A DNA stretch of 32,824 nucleotides from DAOTVC01 sp034437215. GTDB taxonomy: Bacteria > Chloroflexota > Anaerolineae > B4-G1 > SLSP01. Position numbers and translations under genes: made by a program. Below, in pieces: positions 1-7,655 of this stretch (position 1 is the stretch's first letter; the number at the start of each line of letters is the position of its first letter). Location of the stretch: positions 1 through 32,824 of the forward strand of contig DAOTVC010000173.1 in assembly GCA_034437215.1 (NCBI GenBank), in the 5' to 3' direction. Below the pieces are notes generated by a model. It saw only the letters and a program-made list of their open reading frames with translations. It did no database searches and was not told the DNA's origin.

Positions 1-71
1 TGCAGCGAGACGTCCTCGAGGGCGCGAACGCGCCCGTACTTCTTGGTAAGTCCTACGACCTCTACTTCCAC
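1..71 (-). CDS. ABC transporter ATP-binding protein, N-terminal fragment
   Basis: Only the first 23 codons lie in the window; the gene runs off the left edge. Read on the minus strand from a GTG at 69-71, the protein begins VEVEVVGLTKKYGRVRALED, the usual opening of an ABC ATPase just before the Walker A loop (beta strand, 'L-T-K-x-Y-G', then 'A-L-x-D-V-S-L'). A GGGAGG ribosome-binding site at 79-85 supports the GTG start. The substrate cannot be told from this fragment, because Walker A, the signature motif and any membrane partner lie outside the window. A weak -10-like TAGAAT (minus strand, 93-98) is upstream. Confidence 0.8.
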   Translation of the reverse strand, partial: MEVEVVGLTKKYGRVRALEDVSL

Positions 72-197
72 GATAAAACCTCCCTATGGCGTATTCTACT
101 ACACCCTTGAGACGATTAATTCGCAGGAAGGTTCAAAAGTCGTGCATCCGTAGGCGCGGCAGAGTGGCGAACCGCTCAGCGGCTAGGAGAGAGCGCC

Positions 198-1118
198 CTA
201 GTAGCTCGCCGTCTCCACCCGCCAGGCGCCCGCCTCCCGCCGCAGGTGCAGAGGGACGGGCCGGCCCCGGGGCGTCCCGTCGGCGTTGAAGCGGTGGAAG
301 AAGAGCTTCGCCCGCTCCCCGTCCAGATGGTCGACCCGGTCGAAGGCGTAGATGACGCCGTGCTCCTCAACGTAACGGCGACCCGTCTGCCACCAGAAGT
401 CGGGGGAGGAGCCCCGCCGCGGGGCCATCTCCCGGTTATGCGCCCTAAGCGTCGCCACCCATGCGGGGCGATCGCCCCGCATGAGAGCCGCGTAGTGCGC
501 CTCCCCCGCCCGAATCGCCCCCCGCTCGGGGTCGGAGAGGGCGGTCGCCGCCAGCGCCCGCAACCGCTCCTCGCAGCGCAGAAGGGCGTAGGCGCTGGGC
601 GCGCTCCGTATCTCGCCGTTGCGCGCCATCTCCAGCGCCCGCTCCACGGGCACCCGGTGGACCTCGATCTGCTCCCCCGGCTCCGTCGCAGCGCGCCCCT
701 CCTCCATCCGCACCCCCGTGGCCAGGTAGATGTGGAAGATCTTGTGCACCATCCCGGCCATGGGATGAAAGTCGCCGACGTACTCCAGGGCGTCGGCCTC
801 CCCGCCGATCTCCTCCCCCAGCTCCCGCCGGGCCAGATCGACCAGCGCCTCCCCCCCGGAGTCGTGGCTGCCGCCCGCCGGGACCTCCCAGAGCCACTCG
901 TCGACGATGTAACGGAACTGGCGCAGGAGCACGACCTCCCCCTCGGGCGTCACGGGGACGATAAAGACCGAAGGACCCGCCTCCGGGTAGGTGAAGGGGC
1001 GCACCTCCCCGTCGGGCCAGCGCAGGTGGTCGGTACGCACGTCGAACATGAAGTGCCGGTAGGGGTACTCCGTGCTCAGGATCTCCCAGCCGTTCTCGTG
1101 GGCGTTCGGTTTGTCCAT
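198..1118 (-). CDS. Nudix hydrolase (ADP-ribose pyrophosphatase-like) with C-terminal NTF2-like extension
   Basis: A 306-residue protein. Residues 45-190 look like the ADP-ribose/ADP-sugar pyrophosphatase branch of the Nudix family, which cleaves NDP-X to NMP and P-X using metal. The Nudix box is at about residues 82-106: Gly83, Glu90, Arg98-Glu99-Leu100, Glu102-Glu103, Gly105. The Gly-to-Glu spacing is one residue longer than the consensus G-x5-E. Family members are usually 170-210 residues. Here about 115 extra residues follow (from about 190), with a pattern (HYAALMRGD..., W/Y-rich strands, ending AWRVETASY) that resembles an NTF2/SnoaL-like alpha+beta domain; that part is inference. The ATG start has a GAGGAG site 7-8 bases upstream. 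The gene follows GH31 in the same direction, separated by a palindromic repeat, so co-transcription is uncertain. The substrate is unknown. Confidence 0.85.
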   Translation of the reverse strand: MDKPNAHENGWEILSTEYPYRHFMFDVRTDHLRWPDGEVRPFTYPEAGPSVFIVPVTPEGEVVLLRQFRYIVDEWLWEVPAGGSHDSGGEALVDLARRELGEEIGGEADALEYVGDFHPMAGMVHKIFHIYLATGVRMEEGRAATEPGEQIEVHRVPVERALEMARNGEIRSAPSAYALLRCEERLRALAATALSDPERGAIRAGEAHYAALMRGDRPAWVATLRAHNREMAPRRGSSPDFWWQTGRRYVEEHGVIYAFDRVDHLDGERAKLFFHRFNADGTPRGRPVPLHLRREAGAWRVETASY

Positions 1119-1149
1119 GGTAGTCTCCTCACTTAGGGCTCAGAAACCA

Positions 1150-1194
1150 GGGATCAGGGATTAGGAGGTGGATCTGCACCTAATCCCTGATCCC
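1150..1194. repeat. Perfect 16-bp inverted repeat between GH31 and Nudix genes
   Basis: The arms GGGATCAGGGATTAGG (1150-1165) and its exact complement (1179-1194) enclose a 13-base loop. The word GATCAGGGATTA resembles the GGGATCAGGAATCAGG text at 19613-19631, so this is probably one of a dispersed class of intergenic palindromes. It lies downstream of the GH31 stop codon and could also act as a weak terminator for that gene, although only TGGTTT follows the stem on the minus strand. Confidence 0.75.
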
Positions 1195-1230
1195 CCGTGC
1201 CGAGCAGTGTTATGGTAGCGACGGCAGGCT

Positions 1231-3798
1231 CTACAACGTAATTTCCAGCCTCTCGAAGGGCGGGACGCCCAGAAGGACGCTCCGCTTGACCGGGTCGACG
1301 AGCGCGGGGCGGAACTCCTCGCCGTCGACGAGGATGAGCCGCGGCGCGCGGTCCAGCCCGTGCAGGGTCAGGGCGACGTGCTCGTAGGGCGGCCGGTAGC
1401 CCCCCTCTCTCTCCCAGGCGACCTGCAGCTCTCCGGCCTCCCGGCGCATGACGAAGCGGCTCACCCGGCGGTCGCCCTGCAGGTAGCCGAAGCCCTCACC
1501 CGCGTCCTCGTAGAGCCAGGAGGTGGCTTCGCCCGCCTCCCGCAGCGGATAGAGGTCGAGGCGCAGGAACTTGTCGGGACGGTTCTCGACGTTCGGCCCC
1601 ACCTCCCCCAGCGGCAGTACCGTCCCCTCGCGGACGAAGAGGGGCAGGGTCTCCAGCGGCGCCACCTGCTCGAAGGCGCGCCCGCCCTCCCGCACCCGGT
1701 CCGTCCAGAAGTCGTACCAGGCGCCCGCGGGCAGCGTCACCTCGCGGCGGGTGGCGCCGGGCTCCACCACGGGCGCCACGAAGAGGGCATCCCCACAGAG
1801 GAAAGCGTCCTCCGCCTCCCAGAGGGCGGCGTTTCCCTGCTCGTCCCACCAGAGGGGGCGGACCAGGGGCCACCCCCGGGTCACCATCTGCCAGACGCCG
1901 GTGTAGAGGTAGGGGAGCAGCTCGTAGCGCAGCTGGATGAAGCGCCGGTTGATGCTGAGGTAGGGCTCGCCGTAGGACCAGGGCTCCTGATCGGGGGTGT
2001 GGACGACGGTGTGGGAGCGCAGGAAGGGCATGAAGATGGCCATCTGCAGCCAGCGGGTGAAGAGCTCCCCATCGGCGGCCCCCGCGAAGCCCCCGACGTC
2101 GGGGCCGGTGTAGGGCAGGCCCGAGAGGCCCAGCCCCACGAGCACAGGCACCGTGAGGCGCAGGGAGCTCCAGGTGCTGGCGTTGTCCGCCGTCCAGGAG
2201 ACGGCGTGGCGCTGGACGCCCGCCCATCCCGCCCGGGTGATGACCACGGGGCGCCGCTCCGATCGCAGGCGCAGCAGCCCCTCCCGGCAGGCGCGCACCA
2301 TCTGCACCCCGTAGAGGTTGTGCGCCTCCCGGTGGGTGCCGCCGCGCCCCTCCAGCGCGTGACAGGCGACGTCGGGCAGGGTGGGATCCCCACTCTGGGC
2401 GAAGACCGCGGGCTCGTTCATGTCGTTCCAGAAGCCCGCCACGCCCGCGTCCAGCAGCCGCCCGTAGAGATTGCCCCACCACGCGCGCGTAGCGGGAGCG
2501 GTGAAGTCGGGAAAGGCGCAGAGACCGGGCCAGACGGGCGCGTGGAAGACCTCGCCGTCGGGGAGCGTGACGAAGTGCCCGCCTGCCAGACCCTCCCGGT
2601 AGACCTCGTAGTCGGGGGCCTGCTTCACGCCGGGATCGACGATGGGGATAAGGCGATAGCCCTTCTCCCGCAGATCCGCGGCCAGCTGCGGCAGGTCGAA
2701 CTGCGCCTCGTCCCAGCTAAAGACGCGGAAGCCCTCCATGTAGTCGATGTCGAGGTAGATGACGTCGCAGGGCACCTCGTGCGCCTCGAAGTCCTGCACC
2801 AGCCGGCGCACCCGCGCCTCGGGCACGTAGGACCACCGTGACTGCTGGTAACCCAGGAACCAGAGGGGGGGCAGGTCGTGGCGCCCGGTCAGCGCCGTGT
2901 AGCGCTCCAGGAGCCGGGGCACCGGCCCGGCGGCGAGGTAGTAGCGGAGCTCCCCACCGTCGAAGCGGTGGTCGGCGACGTTGGGCGTCTTCTCGCCCAG
3001 GTCGAACTCGGCGTAGTAGGGGTTCTCGTAGAAGACGAGGTAGGAGCCGCTCTCCGCACCGGATTCGGGCACCAGCCCCACGTAGACGGGTATGTTGAGA
3101 TTGATGGGGTCGTCTCCCACCTCGTAGCCGGCGGGGTCGAGGTTCCAGAGGGTATGGGTCTGCCCGCGGCGGTTCCCCTCCGTGGCCCGCTCCCCCAGCC
3201 CAAAGAGGCTCTCGCCCGGGGCGAGTGCCGTGCGGTGGCGCAGGGCGCCCTCGGGGCCCCACCCCACGTCGACGTCGGCCCGCAGGAGCCGGCCCGTCCT
3301 TGCGTCGGCGTGAAAGACCCGCGCCCCCTCCCGCAGCACGCCCACGGTGAGCCTGCCGGTACTTAGGAGCAGGGCCTCCTCCTGCTCGAGGAGCTCGAAG
3401 CCGGGGCGGGGCCAGGCCTCGAGGGGCCGGGCGATGGCATAGGGCAGAGGTTCGGGCGCCCGGCTCTCGTAGGGGAGATAGCGGACGCGCACCAGATCGG
3501 GCGCGAAGAGCAGGAGCTCGATGCGCCCCCGCTCCGCCTCGACGACGAGCCCCCGCTCGGTCCGCTCGTAACCCTGCACATCCCCCAACCCCTGCCAGCG
3601 GCGGGGCCAGACGGGGAAGGGATGGCGGAACTTCCGCCGGAAGGCGTGCCAGAGATCGAGACCGCGCCGGGGACGACCGGGAGAGTCCCAGCGCGCCTCG
3701 GCCCAGGCCTTGCGAAAACGGTAGATGGCGGCGTGGGAGAGGGGCTCCACGCCCACGACCCGCAGAGTGTCCAGAATGGTTTCGATAAGTGTCGCCAC
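1231..3798 (-). CDS. GH31 family alpha-glucosidase / alpha-xylosidase-type glycosidase
   Basis: An 855-residue cytoplasmic-type GH31 enzyme (no signal peptide) that should remove alpha-linked glucose or xylose from the non-reducing end of oligosaccharides by a retaining mechanism. The nucleophile is Asp459 in GFWNDMNEP. The acid/base is probably Asp538 in SWTADNASTW. Other family signatures are FGLGERA, WFLGYQQSRWSY, DVIYLDIDYM and FMPFLRSHT. The N-terminal beta-sandwich (about 60-290), the (beta/alpha)8 barrel (about 290-640) and the C-terminal beta domains are all present, so it appears intact. The first 50 residues are an unusual Arg/Trp-rich lead. The start is GTG, with GGATAG a few bases upstream. 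The exact substrate (maltose, isoprimeverose, sulfoquinovose) cannot be decided, but the typical sulfoquinovosidase residues were not seen. Confidence 0.93.
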   Translation of the reverse strand: MATLIETILDTLRVVGVEPLSHAAIYRFRKAWAEARWDSPGRPRRGLDLWHAFRRKFRHPFPVWPRRWQGLGDVQGYERTERGLVVEAERGRIELLLFAPDLVRVRYLPYESRAPEPLPYAIARPLEAWPRPGFELLEQEEALLLSTGRLTVGVLREGARVFHADARTGRLLRADVDVGWGPEGALRHRTALAPGESLFGLGERATEGNRRGQTHTLWNLDPAGYEVGDDPINLNIPVYVGLVPESGAESGSYLVFYENPYYAEFDLGEKTPNVADHRFDGGELRYYLAAGPVPRLLERYTALTGRHDLPPLWFLGYQQSRWSYVPEARVRRLVQDFEAHEVPCDVIYLDIDYMEGFRVFSWDEAQFDLPQLAADLREKGYRLIPIVDPGVKQAPDYEVYREGLAGGHFVTLPDGEVFHAPVWPGLCAFPDFTAPATRAWWGNLYGRLLDAGVAGFWNDMNEPAVFAQSGDPTLPDVACHALEGRGGTHREAHNLYGVQMVRACREGLLRLRSERRPVVITRAGWAGVQRHAVSWTADNASTWSSLRLTVPVLVGLGLSGLPYTGPDVGGFAGAADGELFTRWLQMAIFMPFLRSHTVVHTPDQEPWSYGEPYLSINRRFIQLRYELLPYLYTGVWQMVTRGWPLVRPLWWDEQGNAALWEAEDAFLCGDALFVAPVVEPGATRREVTLPAGAWYDFWTDRVREGGRAFEQVAPLETLPLFVREGTVLPLGEVGPNVENRPDKFLRLDLYPLREAGEATSWLYEDAGEGFGYLQGDRRVSRFVMRREAGELQVAWEREGGYRPPYEHVALTLHGLDRAPRLILVDGEEFRPALVDPVKRSVLLGVPPFERLEITL

Positions 3799-3827
3799 GT
3801 CTATCCTTTAAAGATTGAAATGGGTGT

Positions 3828-3898
3828 GTTTCAACTCAGTTGGAAGCTATCCATGGTTGAAACGTGAAGATCTCACGTTTTACGTTTCACCTTTCACG
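3828..3898. repeat. Cluster of short inverted and direct repeats upstream of GH31
   Basis: GTTTCAAC (3828-3835) is mirrored by GTTGAAAC (3856-3863). AAACGTGA (3860-3867) pairs with TCACGTTT (3873-3880) around a 5-base loop. The word ACGTTTCAC/TTTCACG then recurs to 3898. The stretch lies between mgtE (upstream, same strand) and the GTG of GH31. It may be an operator or mRNA structure, or simply another member of the word-repeat class seen at 1150, 9200 and 29950. No clear promoter could be separated from it. Confidence 0.5.
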
Positions 3899-3938
3899 CC
3901 TCGACCTAACTCAAGTGAAACATACCCGATTGATAGGA

Positions 3939-5306
3939 TCAAAGTCCGAGAACCCACTGCGCCACCGATAGGTAGATGAAGAGCCCTGTGGCGTCCACTA
4001 AGGTGTGCATGAGGGGACCGGAGACTAACGCGGGGTCGACACCGATGAGAGAGGCGAGAAGGGGCAGCAGCGACCCCACCGTCGTCGACCAGAAGACGAT
4101 CAAGCCGATAGCAGTACCGATGGTCAGCCCCAAGCCCACGTTCCCGCCTTCCAACCACGCCCGAAGGAAGCCCGCCAACGCCACGAAGATGCCCATAAGC
4201 AGCCCGACGCGCGCCTCGTGCCAGAGGACCTGGAGCGCGTCCCGCTTCTCGATCTCTCCCACGGCGAGGGCGCGGGTCACCGTCGCCGTCGTCTGGGAGC
4301 CGGCGTTACCGCCTGTGCCGATGAGGAGGGGGATAAAGAAGGAGAGCACCACCATACGGTCGAGGGTGGACTCGAAGTACTCCAGCACCTGTGTGGTGAG
4401 AAGCCCCGTGAAAAAGAAGAGGAGTAGCCAGCCGACGCGGCTGCGCACGAGCTCCCGGATGGAGGTCAGCAGGTAGGGTTTGTCCAAGGGGGCGGAGCCA
4501 CCCAGCCGCTGGATGTCCTCCGTGGCCTCCTCCTCCAGCACGTCGACGACGTCGTCGATGGTGATCACGCCCATCAGGCGTTCCTGCTCGTCCACGACGG
4601 GCAGCACGGTGAGGTCGTAGCGGCTCATCAGCCGCGCACAGTACTCCTGATCGGCAGCGACCGGCGCAGAGATGAGGTCGCGTTTCATGAAGGTCTGCAA
4701 CTCTGCCCGCCGCTCCGCCTTGATGATCTGCAGGAGGTTGACGACGCCGACCAGACGGCCCACGGTGTCGATGACAAAGTAGTAGTGGTACTCCCGCTCA
4801 GGCCCCCAGTCGCGGATAGCTTCCAGGGCCCGCTCCGCCCACATGTTTCGGCCCAACGTCAGGTACTCTACCGTCATCAGCCCGCCGGCGGTCTCGTCGG
4901 GGTGTAGGAGCAACGGGCGAATCTCCTCCTTGTCCTCCATCAAGTCCAGGAGATCCTGAACCTGCCCGTCCTCGAGGTCACCCAGGAGGTCGGCGGCCTC
5001 GTCGGGCTCCATCTCGTCGAGGATGTCGGCCAACTGCTCCTGGGGGAGCTGCCCGGCGATCTGGGCGACCTCCTCGTCCTCCACCTTCTCCAGGATGTCG
5101 GCGATCTCCTCGACCGGCAGACCTTGCAGGACGAGCACCTGCTCGTCACCGGGCAGATCACTGAAGATCTCCGCCTGATCGACGGGCAGCAGGGCCTGGA
5201 GAATGATCTGGGCCTTGCGCGCCTCCCCCCTGTCGAGCAGGGCATGGATGCGCTGGTAGAGCTGGTTGACGCGCTCCTCGCGGGGCAGCTCGTGTATCGT
5301 CGTCAT
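3939..5306 (-). CDS. mgtE: MgtE magnesium channel/transporter
   Basis: A 455-residue protein of normal length for MgtE, the homodimeric Mg2+-gated Mg2+ channel of the cytoplasmic membrane. Domains in order: MgtE N superhelical domain (about 15-135, with repeated 'ADILEKVEDEE / LADILDEMEPDEA' helices rich in acidic Mg2+-sensing residues), two CBS domains (about 138-260, ending in GVITIDDVVDVLEEE), a plug helix, then five membrane helices (about 285-455). The pore signature GTGGNAGSQT is intact. The start is ATG with TAGGAG upstream. It lies 23 bases downstream of the 105-residue gene on the same strand and shares its promoter. No M-box riboswitch was seen in the leader, so regulation is probably by the protein's own Mg2+ sensing. 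Confidence 0.96.
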   Translation of the reverse strand: MTTIHELPREERVNQLYQRIHALLDRGEARKAQIILQALLPVDQAEIFSDLPGDEQVLVLQGLPVEEIADILEKVEDEEVAQIAGQLPQEQLADILDEMEPDEAADLLGDLEDGQVQDLLDLMEDKEEIRPLLLHPDETAGGLMTVEYLTLGRNMWAERALEAIRDWGPEREYHYYFVIDTVGRLVGVVNLLQIIKAERRAELQTFMKRDLISAPVAADQEYCARLMSRYDLTVLPVVDEQERLMGVITIDDVVDVLEEEATEDIQRLGGSAPLDKPYLLTSIRELVRSRVGWLLLFFFTGLLTTQVLEYFESTLDRMVVLSFFIPLLIGTGGNAGSQTTATVTRALAVGEIEKRDALQVLWHEARVGLLMGIFVALAGFLRAWLEGGNVGLGLTIGTAIGLIVFWSTTVGSLLPLLASLIGVDPALVSGPLMHTLVDATGLFIYLSVAQWVLGL

Positions 5307-5329
5307 CTCACACTCCTAAAGTAGGCGGC

Positions 5330-5647
5330 TCAGGGCCGCTTCAGAACCTGGACGGCACGCTCGGCGTGCTCTCGGGCCTCGTCGGTGTAGGATTCGGTAA
5401 AGGTCAGCTGATTGCCCTCGATGGTGAAGGTGAAGAGCGCACCATCGCTCTCCCGTACCACGTAGGGCACGCCGGCCTCACGGCGGTAACGGTAGCCTGC
5501 CGGCAGCGGGTAGTGGCGCTCCAGATCCTCGAAACTCTGCACATCCCTGTCCCGTATGCGGCTGTCTCCCAGGGGGAACTCCGTCCGGTTCTGCCTCTCG
5601 ACATGTCCCGGCTCTTCAGGTTCGGGGTGACGGTCGAACGTACTCAC
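5330..5647 (-). CDS. Small protein of unknown function, first gene of the mgtE operon
   Basis: A 105-residue soluble, charged protein that I do not recognise. The first 30 residues are polar and probably disordered. Residues 35-105 look like a small alpha/beta fold: 'LPAGYRYRREAGVPYVVRES', then 'LFTFTIEGNQLTFTESY', then an amphipathic helix 'DEAREHAERAVQVL'. There is no signal peptide, membrane segment or Cys cluster. The start is GTG, with a strong AAGGAGGTG site 5 bases away. The gene is followed after 23 bases by mgtE, and a promoter (minus -10 at 5741-5746) lies about 95 bases upstream. Co-expression suggests a link to Mg2+ homeostasis, but that rests only on position. Confidence 0.75.
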   Translation of the reverse strand: MSTFDRHPEPEEPGHVERQNRTEFPLGDSRIRDRDVQSFEDLERHYPLPAGYRYRREAGVPYVVRESDGALFTFTIEGNQLTFTESYTDEAREHAERAVQVLKRP

Positions 5648-5740
5648 GGTACACCTCCTTTTCGCAGTCAGTGATGGTCGGTGGCCCGCCTGGCGCCGGA
5701 GATTTCAACGCCGGGGAAGAGTGGCACGCCAACGTGGGGT

Positions 5741-5768
5741 ATTATAATCGCAACCGGGGCCTTGACAA
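5741..5768 (-). promoter_or_regulatory. Sigma-70-like promoter of the small-protein/mgtE operon
   Basis: On the minus strand TTGTCA (5763-5768) and TATAAT (5741-5746) are 16 bases apart, giving an expected start near 5734 and a leader of about 85 bases. The -35 box overlaps that of the divergent tRNA-Leu promoter by five bases. Confidence 0.7.
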
Positions 5769-5789
5769 AACTTAAGAGTGCGGTAAAAT
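5762..5789 (+). promoter_or_regulatory. Sigma-70-like promoter of tRNA-Leu
   Basis: A consensus TTGACA (5762-5767) is followed after 16 bases by TAAAAT (5784-5789). The expected start is near 5796, nine bases before the mature tRNA. Confidence 0.8.
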
Positions 5790-5804
5790 CATCATCGTTA
5801 GCAA

Positions 5805-5889
5805 GCCGAAGTGGCGGAATTGGCAGACGCGCTGCGTTCAGGGCGCAGTGGGCTTTACGCCCATGTGGGTTCGACTCCCACCTTCGGCA
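5805..5889 (+). tRNA. tRNA-Leu (anticodon CAG)
   Basis: An 85-base class II tRNA. The acceptor arm GCCGAAG (5805-5811) pairs with CTTCGGC (5882-5888), and A5889 is the discriminator base. The anticodon stem CTGCG/CGCAG encloses the loop TTCAGGG, giving anticodon CAG, which reads the CUG codon that is dominant in this GC-rich DNA. A long variable arm (TGGGC/GCCCA) is typical of tRNA-Leu. The T arm is GTGGG-TTCGACT-CCCAC. The 3' CCA is not encoded. It is a single-gene unit with its own promoter and terminator. Confidence 0.97.
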
Positions 5890-5898
5890 CAGAACAGA

Positions 5899-5923
5899 CC
5901 CCCGGTTTTTGGCCGGGGGTTTT
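5899..5923 (+). terminator. Intrinsic terminator of tRNA-Leu
   Basis: CCCCCGG and CCGGGGG form a 7-bp stem with loop TTTTTGG, followed by TTTT, ten bases after the tRNA. Confidence 0.9.
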
Positions 5924-6028
5924 GTCGTTTAAAGCAGCATTTGGCCAAAGAGCGGTCCTCATTCTTCTCCCCACGAGACTCACAACCAGTTCAGAGATCG
6001 TACATCCCACCTCCTCCGCCTTCGTCGC

Positions 6029-6501
6029 GCCCTGCTGCAGCTGCTCTACGGCCTTGTGGACGGCGCGGAACTGCTGGTAGCGCGGGACGATCTTCTTAAT
6101 CCGCCCGCCGCCGCGATCGAAGAGGGTGAAGTTGTGGAGGAGATCGAGCAGGTGGGCCGGACGCAGGGCGCCGGCGACGAGCATCTCCTGCTGAGAGAGC
6201 GCCCCGAGACCTCCCTCGAGACCTCCGAGGTTCTCCGAAACCTCGGAGGTCTTCACCGGACCACGAGGGAGATGCCGTTGATGAAGAGCACCAGGTCGGG
6301 GACGACGTAGCCCCGATTGCCGGTGGCCCAGGGGGGATCGACGCGGAACTGGTTGATGGCGAGGAAGTCGTTGTGCTCGAGGTGTTCGTAGTCGATGTAG
6401 TGGATGGGCACGGCCACATCGCCGGGCAGGTAGTCCCAGCCGAGGGCCTGGAGCTGCTCGATGAAGGGGAGTTCGACCTTGACGCTTTCGCGATTGGCCA
6501 T
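6029..6501 (-). pseudogene. Remnant of a type I restriction endonuclease subunit R (hsdR)
   Basis: Two pieces of HsdR in different frames. The 5' piece (6253-6501; ATG with TAAGGAGCG upstream) gives 82 residues, including NDFLAINQFRV and PDLVLFINGISLVV, the family's N-terminal nuclease region just before the usual I-E-C-K catalytic strand; here a stop follows 'LVVR' instead. The 3' piece (about 6205 to 6029, shifted frame) reads MLVAGALRPAHLLDLLHNFT and then KIVPRYQQFRAVHKAVEQL, which normally lies over 100 residues further on, shortly before the helicase Walker A. Everything between, including the nuclease Lys, and everything after (helicase motor, C-terminal domain) is gone. A palindromic repeat sits at the junction. 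No hsdM or hsdS remains nearby. The gene is dead; the 82-residue piece might still be translated. Confidence 0.85.
6219..6252. repeat. 14-bp palindromic repeat at the hsdR deletion junction
   Basis: AGACCTCCGAGGTT (6219-6232) and its exact complement (6239-6252) are separated by 6 bases. The element lies exactly between the two hsdR pieces and replaces the missing segment. Just upstream the word GAGACCTCC is repeated (6206-6214). It looks like a mobile REP/hairpin-type element rather than host coding sequence. Confidence 0.8.
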
Positions 6502-6534
6502 GCAAACGCTCCTTAACCGCGCGAAAGCGCGTGA

Positions 6535-6971
6535 CTACGAACTGCTGCCTTGCAGTCGTTCCAGAAATTCCGCCGCCGTGAGGATGGGAATGCGCCCTAC
6601 CCGTTTCAGCGTCAGAAGGTCCTTATCGCCGCTGACGATGACGTCGGCGCGGCCCACGACGGCGCAGGCGATGACCCGGTCGTCGTCGGGGTCGCGGCAG
6701 ATGGCAGGGATATCGGCGGGCAATTCGACCACCTCGCTGAGCGCGGCGACGAGGGCCACGAAACGATCGCGCTGCGGCGCATCGTAGTAGTGCTGCAGGC
6801 GAGGATAGTGCAGCACGCGCGCCAATTCCCGCAACAGCACCGGCGCGGTGATGAGGATGAAGTGCTCGGCCACGAGATGGACGTCCAGCAGAGTCGCAAG
6901 AGACGGGCGATGGACGAGCAGGTAGCTTACCAGCAGGTTGGTGTCAAGGACGGCGCGTAGGGGATGCGGCT

Positions 6972-6975
<4 letters not shown>
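6535..6975 (-). CDS. PIN-domain toxin of a type II toxin-antitoxin pair
   Basis: A 146-residue PIN-family ribonuclease of the COG1569 type. The conserved acidic residues are visible: Asp10 in AVLDTNLLVS, Glu in LLRELARVL, the DPDDDR cluster, and Asp in VSGDKDLLTL. These bind the Mg2+ used to cleave RNA. The chosen start is the GTG at 6975, whose GTGA overlaps the TGA of the antitoxin gene; this translational coupling is typical of such pairs. A longer open frame runs upstream but only overlaps the antitoxin. The target RNA cannot be predicted. Confidence 0.88.
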
Positions 6976-7256
<281 letters not shown>

Positions 7257-7272
7257 GACGGGCCTCCTTGTG

Positions 7273-7306
7273 GCACAACTTACACAACTATGTTGTGCTT
7301 ATTATA
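7273..7306 (-). promoter_or_regulatory. Toxin-antitoxin promoter and operator
   Basis: A consensus TATAAT on the minus strand (7301-7306) stands just upstream of the palindrome CACAAC-TAT-GTTGTG (7283-7297). A third half-site GCACAAC lies at 7273-7279, also mirrored by GTTGTGC at 7292-7298. No good -35 box is visible. The palindrome covers the expected transcription start, as in autorepressed toxin-antitoxin operons. Confidence 0.7.
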
Positions 7307-7595
7307 CCATGGTTTTGCGGATAACGGTTCGCTACCGCGCCTTGCTTGTAGTTACGCGCTTCAGCGCGGTGTTGACGGCGCTATCACGGCCCAGGGGGCC
7401 AGTGGCCCACGGGAAGCGCCTTACTACACTGCAAGAACTACCTTTTTCAGAGGAGCCAGAGATCGACTCCGCCATGCGGATAGCAGCGGCGTCGGAGAAG
7501 TCGCTGCTGGTGAAGTAGGTCAGGTTGTACTGCTGCAGCATCGGGGAAAGGCCCCCGGACCACGCTCACCATTGCCCCTATTTGCGAATTCCAGG
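7307..7595. other. Intergenic stretch without recognisable gene
   Basis: Between the toxin-antitoxin promoter and the threonine aldolase promoter I see no convincing gene. A 69-codon minus frame (7332-7541, starting MLQQYNLTYFTSSDFSDAAA) has no visible ribosome site and matches no family I know; it could be a degraded piece of a former gene of the defence patch. Confidence 0.4.
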
Positions 7596-7624
7596 GTGAC
7601 AAAACTCTTCCTGAGCGCTATAAT
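7596..7624 (+). promoter_or_regulatory. Promoter of the threonine aldolase gene
   Basis: GTGACA (7596-7601) and TATAAT (7619-7624) are 17 bases apart, 32 bases before the ATG. Confidence 0.75.
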
Positions 7625-7655
7625 CGCCAGTGTGAGTCACAAAACGGGAGGTACT

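Noticed and set aside
86..289. 67-codon Arg-rich plus-strand frame near the left edge
   Set aside because: It overlaps the Nudix gene end and the intergenic gap, with Arg/Pro-rich composition typical of antisense frames in GC-rich DNA.
7332..7541. 69-codon minus-strand frame MLQQYNLTYFTSSDF...
   Set aside because: No ribosome site, no family match that I can defend, and an odd second half. It may be a gene fragment but there is not enough to call it.
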